Shown here: piece after piece, positions 57,626-64,000 of the stretch
Numbering within the stretch: the first letter of the stretch is position 1
Layout: each line of letters begins with the position of its first letter
Assembly: GCA_020845755.1 (NCBI GenBank)
Contig: JADLFE010000061.1
Span: forward strand, 1 to 64,000
From: Phycisphaerales bacterium
Lineage (GTDB): Bacteria > Planctomycetota > Phycisphaerae > Phycisphaerales > UBA1924
Direction: 5' to 3'
Length of the DNA stretch: 64,000 nucleotides
The notes under the pieces: model-generated
The model's input: the letters and a program-made list of their open reading frames with translations, nothing else
The model's database searches: none
What the model was told of the DNA's origin: nothing
Program-made: the position numbers and the translations under genes

Positions 57626-58591
57626 CTATGGGGCCTCTGGCGCCCGGGGTGGAGGGTCGAAGATCGACGCGAATCTGGTATCGATCGCGACATAGAAATC
57701 ACGAACCGCCCGTGCTTTTCGCCCGATGGGCATTTCGCTCAGTTCCGGTTCCAGCAAGATTCCCGGCTCCCAGAGCATCACTTCGGCGAACGAATTGAAA
57801 TCTTGTTCGAGGTTCTGACGCGCATAGTTGGCCAGAAAGCCGTACTTCATCTCGGGCATTTCCGGGGATGTGTTGACCGGGCTTGACCCGAGCTTCGGAC
57901 CTCCCTCGTCTGCGTAGACAAAGCCCGGTGGATTCGCGCTCCGGAACCTCGCCTCGTCGAAGAGGCCACGGTGTTTGTTGAGCAGCACGCTCGATATCTC
58001 GTGATGAACGGCGCGAGTGGTGTAGTCGTCTTGGCGCTTACCATTCTCCGGGTACGCGCCGGCCGCAATGAACACGAGATCGAAAATGTACGTGCCATTG
58101 CACGACTGGCTGTCATATGCGATCGTGTTCTCAACGATCACGCCGCGAAGTTGCGACGCGAGGAAGCCGGGTGGGTACATGGAAAGCGCTTTTTCCACGA
58201 CTCCCTTGATGTGGTCGATTCGATCGGGAGGGACGGGCATCCCTTTCAGCATCGGGAACGGAGGTCCGGGCAACCACTCCGCAAGCATGGCAGTCGGTCC
58301 GGCCGGGAAGGTCAGTTCCACCCCATCATCTGTGCGAAACGTGCTGGTGCCGCCGGTCCACAGCGCTGGGCGCGGGCTTACACGCGGCGCCGACTCGCTC
58401 TCGCCGTGTGGCGCTGGGATCGAAGCCGAGTTCGCTTCGTTTACTGATGACGTTGCCGGGGGCTTCTCGCGGCACCCACCGATCGCCGACATGCTCAACA
58501 AGCCCGCCACCAGTGCCATCGCCCCGAACACCCGCGGACCCAGGTGGTTCGCGGGTGCTCGGAATACGGCGACCCTATCGAGCGTCTTCAT
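57626..58591 (-). CDS. Lipoprotein resembling zinc metallopeptidases, active-site motif altered
   Basis: The 321-residue product has a lipobox-like S-A-I-G-G-C (about 35-40) after a hydrophobic segment. The core reads A-V-H-H-E-I-S-S-V-L-L, where a metallopeptidase would have H-E-x-x-H; the second His is Ser. Downstream N-S-F-A-E-V-M-L-W could supply the third ligand as in related families, so it may be a degenerate or atypical peptidase. The start overlaps the preceding gene (ATGA), so both are made together. Confidence 0.65.
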   Translation of the reverse strand: MKTLDRVAVFRAPANHLGPRVFGAMALVAGLLSMSAIGGCREKPPATSSVNEANSASIPAPHGESESAPRVSPRPALWTGGTSTFRTDDGVELTFPAGPTAMLAEWLPGPPFPMLKGMPVPPDRIDHIKGVVEKALSMYPPGFLASQLRGVIVENTIAYDSQSCNGTYIFDLVFIAAGAYPENGKRQDDYTTRAVHHEISSVLLNKHRGLFDEARFRSANPPGFVYADEGGPKLGSSPVNTSPEMPEMKYGFLANYARQNLEQDFNSFAEVMLWEPGILLEPELSEMPIGRKARAVRDFYVAIDTRFASIFDPPPRAPEAP

Positions 58592-59910
58592 TCAGGCACC
58601 GCCACGATGCACGAAGACCAGATCGCTTTCGCGCGGTCCTTGCACCAGGTGTACGGCTCAATCGAAGTACCCTGCAAGCGACAGTTCGTACAGGCCAGAG
58701 TGTTCATCTGGAACTGAGCCATGCACGGGTCTTCAGAAACCGGCACGCCATAGGAGGATGGGTCGGGTGGTGGTGAGGATGTATCGAGCGGGCATTCATT
58801 GGTCGGGGGTGGTGGGGGCGGGGGCGGAGGGGGAGGAAGCAACGGTGGCGGATACGGCGTGCCCGGCTTCCACAGGCGGTATCCATGTGCGTTCAAGCAG
58901 GAGTCCAGAGCGACCTGGGCCGCAAGCGCTTGCTGCCGGAGGAGAACCCGGGTCGCATCCCATTGCGGCCAGTCTATCCACGATGCTGGAGACCACGGGA
59001 AGTTGAGCATGTGCTGCGCGTATGCCCTCCACGCCGCGACGCTGGCCTCGTACTCCGCCTGACACACGGGAGGTTCTTCACCTTGTGGACCACTACTTTC
59101 GGACAGAAGCGCCACCAATTGCCACCCGCTGTTGTATGCCAGAGGGTCTTCTATCGCCATTGCGACGTACTGGTCGGCCGGAATCACAGGAATTCCGCCG
59201 CTCAGCGCGTCGATCACGATCTCGAGGTCGCCCGCGTTGACACCACCGCTGAAGTCCAGATCAGCGATTGGGTCGTTTGTTCCGTCGCGCACGGCGACGG
59301 CGACGACATCCTCTCCATCCACCACGCCGGAACCATCGAGGTCCGGGCTGCGGAAGTGCAACACTCTGCGGCGAGTCTGATCGAGCAGAGCCGCGACCGG
59401 CCCCGGCGCGGTCGCGAGGACATCGCCCGTCGCGCCGCTCAGAAGCACCCCGATCTCCTCGCCAGCCTGCGACCCAAGCATCGCGACCATGATGTCCGCG
59501 ACCCCATCGGAGTTCTGGTCGGGGATCACTCCCAGGCCGATGCCAAACTTCGAGCCACTCGCTCCGTACGTTCGGCTCCAGAGTACCGTGCCGTCAGTTC
59601 CGCGAAGTGCCATCACCGTTCCCGACGGATCGACGCTGCTTCCGGGAGCACCCACCACGACATCGCGCAGTCCGTCGCCGTCGATGTCGGGGTGCGACGT
59701 TGCTGACCACCCCACAACGGATGGCCCAGTCTGACGCCAGAGTTCGGACCCACTCAGGCCGTCGTAGACAATGAAATCGCTCGTCTCGAGTTCGGTGATC
59801 GTCATTTCAACGATACCATCACCCGTGAGGTCAACTTGCCCGTTGCAGACGGCGCTGGCGGCACAGGCCACCAACGTACCGATCGATCGACTGATTCGCG
59901 ATTGTTTCAT
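58588..59910 (-). CDS. Secreted FG-GAP-like protein with dockerin-like segment and poly-Pro linker
   Basis: The 440-residue product has a signal peptide (R-S-I-G-T-L-V-A-C-A-A-S-A-V-C-N-G-Q). FG-GAP-like calcium repeats (D-I-D-G-D-G-L-R-D, D-Q-N-S-D-G-V-A-D) span about 65-150, with a dockerin-like D-L-D-G-S-G-V-V-D-G-E-D and D-L-D-F-S-G-G-V-N-A-G-D at about 190-225. A run of about 17 prolines and a Cys-rich end follow. It is probably a surface adhesion protein, co-transcribed with the downstream lipoprotein. Confidence 0.75.
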   Translation of the reverse strand: MKQSRISRSIGTLVACAASAVCNGQVDLTGDGIVEMTITELETSDFIVYDGLSGSELWRQTGPSVVGWSATSHPDIDGDGLRDVVVGAPGSSVDPSGTVMALRGTDGTVLWSRTYGASGSKFGIGLGVIPDQNSDGVADIMVAMLGSQAGEEIGVLLSGATGDVLATAPGPVAALLDQTRRRVLHFRSPDLDGSGVVDGEDVVAVAVRDGTNDPIADLDFSGGVNAGDLEIVIDALSGGIPVIPADQYVAMAIEDPLAYNSGWQLVALLSESSGPQGEEPPVCQAEYEASVAAWRAYAQHMLNFPWSPASWIDWPQWDATRVLLRQQALAAQVALDSCLNAHGYRLWKPGTPYPPPLLPPPPPPPPPPPTNECPLDTSSPPPDPSSYGVPVSEDPCMAQFQMNTLACTNCRLQGTSIEPYTWCKDRAKAIWSSCIVAVPE

Positions 59911-59934
59911 GGCGGCGATCCTCGGAGTGCCTTC

Positions 59935-59973
59935 CCCGGGATTCGCGCCCGGGATTCGCGCCCGGGATTCGCG
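59935..59973. repeat. 13-bp tandem repeat, three perfect copies, in a leader
   Basis: Three units of CCCGGGATTCGCG lie between the minus-strand promoter at 59997-60025 and the ribosome site of the gene starting at 59910, within its 5' untranslated region. Confidence 0.95.
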
Positions 59974-59996
59974 CCGACCATTTGGCAGGACATCGC

Positions 59997-60025
59997 AAGC
60001 TAGGGCTGAATATTGAGGATGTCAA
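59997..60025 (-). promoter_or_regulatory. Promoter of the FG-GAP/lipoprotein operon
   Basis: On the minus strand, perfect TTGACA (60025-60020), a 17-bp spacer and TAGCTT (60002-59997). Transcription would start near 59990, about 80 nt before the ATG. Confidence 0.6.
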
Positions 60026-60116
60026 TATCTGCTGAATGTCTTGGTGATAGAATTCTGACGAGTTTGCCATCCACTCCCCTGAATGGGGTGCAGTTTTCGT
60101 CGCTCTACCATCGCCT

Positions 60117-61121
60117 ATGTCCACCGCACCCGCGCCCATCGAACTTTCGCTCGCGCACTCGCCCGACCCCGACGACGCCTTCATGTGGTGGCCGATCACG
60201 GGCAAGATCAACCCCGACGCCTCTCCCCTCGACGGCCCGCAAGGCCGCCCCGCAATCAACACCGGACGATGGTGCTTCCGCGCCGTGCCCGCGGATATCG
60301 AAATTCTGAACCGGCGTGCGGCCAGCCCTGCTGAACGGCCCCAGTACGACATCACCGCGCTCTCGGTGCGCTGCTGGGCCGACGTGCGCGATCGATACGC
60401 CATCACGACCTGCGGCGCGTCGTTCGGCGACGGATTCGGGCCCAAGGTCGTCGCCAAGCCGCCGAGCACCAGCGGCCCGGCGATCCGCTGCGAGGGCTGC
60501 CTGCGCCCCGCGTCCATCAACATCGCGATCCCGGGCCGGCGCACCACGGCGTTTCTCATGCTGTCGATGATCCTCGGGCGCGAGAGCGCGAGCGCGTCGC
60601 CCGATCGCTTCGTGGAGATGCCGTTCGACCAGATCATCGGCGCCGTTGCCCGCGGCGAACACCAGGGCCGCCCGATCCACGCGGGGCTGGTGATCCACGA
60701 AGGCCAACTCACGTTCGGCGACGCGGGCCTGCGCCTGGTGATCGACGTCGGCGAGTGGTGGAAGGAAGAGACGGGATTGCTTCTCCCCCTGGGTGTGAAC
60801 GCGGTTCGGCGCGATCTTGACGCGCGATTCGGCCCGGGATCGTTGCGCGAGGTGTGCGACCTGCTGCGCGCGTCGGTGGCGTATTCGATGGACCGGCGCG
60901 AGGAGTCGACGCGCTACACGCTCCCCTTTGCGATGGCCAACGTGGCGCGGGGCGGCGGAGAGGCGCCGACGATGGAAAGACTCGATCGCTATTGCCGCAT
61001 GTACGTGAGCGAGGAGACACGCGACATGGGCGAGCGCGGGCGGCAGGCGATCGAGCGATTGCTCAGCGAGGGCGCCAAGGCCGGCGCGTGCCCGGATGTG
61101 GGACGAGTTGATCTGGTGTGA
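60117..61121 (+). CDS. mqnD: MqnD-like protein (futalosine pathway of menaquinone synthesis)
   Basis: MqnD converts cyclic dehypoxanthine futalosine to 1,4-dihydroxy-6-naphthoate. The 334-residue product begins with the family signature L-A-H-S-P-D-P-D-D-A-F-M (about 12-23). It has the periplasmic-binding-protein fold of the family and G-L-V-I-H-E-G-Q-L-T-F in the middle (typical I-H-E). It is longer than typical MqnD (about 270-290). No other mqn gene is in the window, so assignment rests on the motifs. Confidence 0.8.
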   Translation: MSTAPAPIELSLAHSPDPDDAFMWWPITGKINPDASPLDGPQGRPAINTGRWCFRAVPADIEILNRRAASPAERPQYDITALSVRCWADVRDRYAITTCGASFGDGFGPKVVAKPPSTSGPAIRCEGCLRPASINIAIPGRRTTAFLMLSMILGRESASASPDRFVEMPFDQIIGAVARGEHQGRPIHAGLVIHEGQLTFGDAGLRLVIDVGEWWKEETGLLLPLGVNAVRRDLDARFGPGSLREVCDLLRASVAYSMDRREESTRYTLPFAMANVARGGGEAPTMERLDRYCRMYVSEETRDMGERGRQAIERLLSEGAKAGACPDVGRVDLV

Positions 61122-61253
61122 GTTCGAATGACCCGGCCGGCCCGCGACCCGCACGACACAGGGCGGCACGATTGGACGTGCAAACGCGAGGGCGTGCGGA
61201 GTTGCAAGGTCCGGGATTTCGACTGGCGTTGTGCATCCTGCTACTTTGTCACC

Positions 61254-62249
61254 ATGCCGACCTATCCGCTGCTTTTCGAGCCGCTCTTCTTTGCCAAGGT
61301 CTGGGGCGGGCGCGCCCTTGAGCACCTGGGCAAGCCTCTCCCGGCACGCGAGAACATCGGCGAGTCGTGGGAACTGGCCGACCTCGCGTCCACATCGTCC
61401 GGCGGCGCGGGCGGTGGCGCGGCGCGCTCGATCATCGCCAACGGCCCGCTGCAGGGGCGAACGCTGAACGATGCCGTCGCGATCTGGAAGACCGATCTGC
61501 TCGGCGCGACGCCCGCCACACCGTCGGGCTGCTTCCCGCTGCTGGTGAAGTTCCTCGATGCGAGAGAGAATCTTTCTGTGCAGGTGCATCCGAGCCCCGC
61601 ATACGCCCGCACGCACACCGGTGCGCACCTCAAGACCGAGAGTTGGTACATCCTCCACGCCGAGCCCGGCGCGGTGATCTACAAGGGCATCAGGCCCGGC
61701 GTATCGCGCGACGCGTTCGCAACCCACGCCCGCGCCAATTCTCCCGACATCGTGAAGGACATGATCGCGCTGCCGGCGATCCCCGGTGAGTGTCACAACC
61801 TGCCCAGCGGCACGGTCCACGCCCTGGGCGCGGGCGTGCTGGTCGCCGAGGTGCAGACGCCCAGCGACACAACGTTCCGCCTCTATGACTGGGGACGCAC
61901 GGGACGCGAATTGCACACCGAGCCGGCGCTGGAATGCTCGGACTTCTCGCCCGCACCGGCGGCGGCGCGGCTCGGCGCCGGCCAGTCGTCCGCCACGCTC
62001 GTCACCACCGAGTTCTACACGATCAACGAACTTTCGCTGCGAGCCGGCGAGTCGCACACGGTCGCCGGATCGGGCTTGCGCCCGGTCGTGATCATCATGC
62101 TGTCGGGTGGTGCTCGCCTCGAATCGCCGAGCGGCATGACATCGCTGATGCTCGGCTCGACGTGCCTGGTGCCGGCGAACCTGAGCGCGGGCTCACGCGT
62201 GATCGCCGAGTCGGCGGCCCGGTTGCTGGTGGTGCCGGTGGGCGGGTGA
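61254..62249 (+). CDS. manA: Mannose-6-phosphate isomerase, class I type
   Basis: The enzyme interconverts fructose 6-phosphate and mannose 6-phosphate using zinc. The 331-residue product has the front [14 protein letters not shown], zinc-ligand Q-V-H-P-S, and [20 protein letters not shown] 61254 gives the family N-terminus; the open frame extends upstream to 61128. No clear ribosome site is seen. It supplies mannose precursors for surface glycans. Confidence 0.9.
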   Translation: MPTYPLLFEPLFFAKVWGGRALEHLGKPLPARENIGESWELADLASTSSGGAGGGAARSIIANGPLQGRTLNDAVAIWKTDLLGATPATPSGCFPLLVKFLDARENLSVQVHPSPAYARTHTGAHLKTESWYILHAEPGAVIYKGIRPGVSRDAFATHARANSPDIVKDMIALPAIPGECHNLPSGTVHALGAGVLVAEVQTPSDTTFRLYDWGRTGRELHTEPALECSDFSPAPAAARLGAGQSSATLVTTEFYTINELSLRAGESHTVAGSGLRPVVIIMLSGGARLESPSGMTSLMLGSTCLVPANLSAGSRVIAESAARLLVVPVGG

Positions 62250-62436
62250 TCGGAGCGCACGGTTCGCCCGGACTTTCGGGTCCTGGGTCAGCGAGAAAAC
62301 CGGGCCGGACCCCGCTAACCTTGACTCCCCCTCGGGCGGCCTTTGCGGGCCCGTTCCGATCGGGTTTTGTCCGGACTGTCGTTGTAGTGACGAGCCTGGC
62401 GCCCAGTTGGGCGTCGCCGACCCATCGGAGCATCAC

Positions 62437-63993
62437 GTGAAGATCAAGACCGACGAGATCGCGAGCGTCATCAAGCGTGAGATCGAGCAGTTTTCGGCCG
62501 AACTTGAGGTGTCCGAGGTTGGACGCGTGGTGGAAGTCGGCGACGGCATCGCGCGGGTGTACGGCCTGTCGAACGCGATGGCGGGTGAACTCCTTGAGTT
62601 TCAGACCTCGGACGGCGCGGTGATGGGCCAGGTGTTCAACCTGGAACTCGACACGGTCGGCGCGGTCATTTACGGCGACTATCTGTCGGTGAAGGAAGGC
62701 GACATGGTCAAGTCGACCGGCCGCCTGCTCGAGGTGCCGGTGGGCGAGGCGCTGCTTGGCCGCGTGGTTGACCCGCTGGGCCGGCCGATCGACGACAAGG
62801 GCCCGATCAATGCTACCGAGTTCAGGAAAGTTGACATCATCGCGCCGGGGATCGCGGAGCGTCAGCCGGTGCACGAGCCGATGCAGACGGGCATCAAGGC
62901 CGTGGACTCGATGATCCCGATCGGTCGCGGGCAGCGCGAGCTGATCATCGGCGACCGCAAGACGGGCAAGACGGCGGTGGCGATCGACACGATCATCAAC
63001 CAGAAGCAATACTGGGGCACCAAAGACGCGGTGGTGTGCATCTATGTCGCGGTCGGTCAGAAGGAATCGACGGTGGCGGGCGTGGTGGAGGTCTTGAAGA
63101 AGAACGGCGCGATGGACTACACGATCGTCGTGAACGCGTCGAGCTCGGACCCCGCGCCGATGCAGTACGTCGCGCCGTATTCGGGCACGGCGATGGCCGA
63201 GTATTTCATGTGGCTGGGCAAGCAGGGCAAGACGCCCAAGCACGCGTTGTGCGTGTACGACGACCTTTCGAAGCAGGCGGTCGCGTATCGCCAGCTGTCG
63301 CTCTTGCTCCGTCGTCCGCCGGGACGCGAGGCGTACCCGGGCGACGTGTTCTACCTCCACTCGCGCCTGCTGGAGCGCGCAACCAAGTTGTCGGACGAGA
63401 ACGGCGGCGGGTCGATCACGTCGCTGCCGATCATCGAGACCCAGGAAGGCGACGTTTCGGCGTACATCCCGACCAACGTGATCTCGATCACCGACGGCCA
63501 GATCTACCTCGAACCCGAATTGTTCTTCTCGGGCGTTCGCCCGGCGATCAACGTCGGTATCTCGGTGTCGCGCGTGGGTGGCAACGCGCAGGTGAAGGCG
63601 ATGAAGAAGATCGCCGGCTCCCTGCGACTGGACCTTGCGGCGGCCCGCGAACTCGAGGCGTTCGCGCAGTTGGGCACCGAACTCGACAAGGCGACGCAGC
63701 GGCAATTGGACCGCGGTCGCCGAATGGTGGAACTGCTCAAGCAGGGTCAGTACACGCCGTTCCACATCGTGGATCAGGTCATCTCGGTGTTCGCGGGAAG
63801 CAAGGGGTACCTGGACGACGTGCCAGTCACGGACGTGCGTCAGTTCGAGATCGACCTCCTGAAGTTCTTCCAGGCCGCGGGCAAGCCGGCGTGGAACGCG
63901 CTGAACGAGAAGAAGGCCCTTGACGCCGAGACCGAGAAGAAACTCGAAGAGGCGATCAAGAACTTCAAGAGCACGTGGAAGGCGACGAAGTAG
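62437..63993 (+). CDS. atpA: F1 ATP synthase subunit alpha
   Basis: This is the noncatalytic nucleotide-binding subunit of F1. The 518-residue product has the P-loop G-D-R-K-T-G-K-T (about 168), the beta-barrel front ([13 protein letters not shown]) and the C-terminal helical domain ([14 protein letters not shown]). GTG 62437 has GGAG 6 nt upstream. The usual upstream atpF/atpH genes are missing; manA precedes it by 187 bp. The window ends 7 bp after the stop, so atpG may follow. Confidence 0.96.
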   Translation: MKIKTDEIASVIKREIEQFSAELEVSEVGRVVEVGDGIARVYGLSNAMAGELLEFQTSDGAVMGQVFNLELDTVGAVIYGDYLSVKEGDMVKSTGRLLEVPVGEALLGRVVDPLGRPIDDKGPINATEFRKVDIIAPGIAERQPVHEPMQTGIKAVDSMIPIGRGQRELIIGDRKTGKTAVAIDTIINQKQYWGTKDAVVCIYVAVGQKESTVAGVVEVLKKNGAMDYTIVVNASSSDPAPMQYVAPYSGTAMAEYFMWLGKQGKTPKHALCVYDDLSKQAVAYRQLSLLLRRPPGREAYPGDVFYLHSRLLERATKLSDENGGGSITSLPIIETQEGDVSAYIPTNVISITDGQIYLEPELFFSGVRPAINVGISVSRVGGNAQVKAMKKIAGSLRLDLAAARELEAFAQLGTELDKATQRQLDRGRRMVELLKQGQYTPFHIVDQVISVFAGSKGYLDDVPVTDVRQFEIDLLKFFQAAGKPAWNALNEKKALDAETEKKLEEAIKNFKSTWKATK

Positions 63994-64000
63994 GATTGTC

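Noticed and set aside
58799..58860. G-rich run as a slippage locus
   Set aside because: It codes the poly-Pro linker on the minus strand with interruptions; no long pure run.

Overview
The window is high-GC bacterial chromosome, most likely from a planctomycete of the Phycisphaerae/Phycisphaerales type. The evidence is a set of lineage-typical proteins: a LEPR-XLL-type sorting signal at the start of a large secreted protein (23659-25908), paired dockerin-like calcium loops at a protein C-terminus (1-1124), a planctomycete-style pseudopilin (36014-36916), a PEP-CTERM-like tail (31761-32783), a Ser/Thr kinase with one C-terminal membrane anchor, and a giant AsmA-like protein. No rRNA, CRISPR array, integrase or insertion sequence was seen. 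Conserved housekeeping genes dominate, with islands of secreted proteins of unknown function between them.

Layout. 1-2.6 kb: end of a dockerin-bearing secreted protein, then radA. 2.7-12.5 kb: AsmA-like protein, LOG-family protein, lipoprotein, two small proteins, acsA. 12.5-15.5 kb: a three-gene secreted-protein cluster (Cys-rich protein, unknown protein, DUF1573 protein) behind a promoter-like site whose spacer is a run of 13 C. 15.4-19.8 kb (minus): cdaA-cdaR followed by an FtsX-type permease and HlyD-type adaptor without their ATPase. 19.9-23.6 kb (plus): NifU-N protein, mutY, glycosyltransferase, VTT membrane protein, zinc-ribbon protein. 23.6-32.8 kb: LEPR-XLL protein, uvrA, a 94-residue eCIS-core-like (DUF4157-like) protein with its own promoter and terminator, MacB-type permease, formylglycine-generating-enzyme-like protein. 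33.0-41.5 kb: infC with an apparent AUC start, Ser/Thr kinase, pseudopilin, OmpH-like protein, M29 aminopeptidase, PadR regulator with a HAAS-type membrane protein. 41.6-46.7 kb: a divergent pair of secreted alpha-galactosidase-like enzymes, then tRNA-Leu(UAA). 46.9-51 kb: two chemoreceptors, one split by an in-frame amber codon. 51.2-60 kb: SurA/PpiD-like protein, a secreted-protein operon whose start is thrown out of frame by an 8-bp tandem repeat, rpsD, purF, and a two-gene secreted/lipoprotein operon. 60.1-64 kb: mqnD-like gene, manA, atpA.

The main theme of the hunt is candidate contingency (slipped-strand) loci controlling secreted or surface genes. These are the poly-C promoter at 12546-12576, the 8-bp repeat at 53471-53502 (removing one unit joins a good SD-ATG to a perfect signal peptide), the 13-bp repeats at 59935-59973 in a leader, and G9/G8 runs inside the AsmA-like gene. 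The split chemoreceptor may be a related on/off event or simple decay. All functional statements come from reading the sequence and knowledge of protein families; no database search was run.
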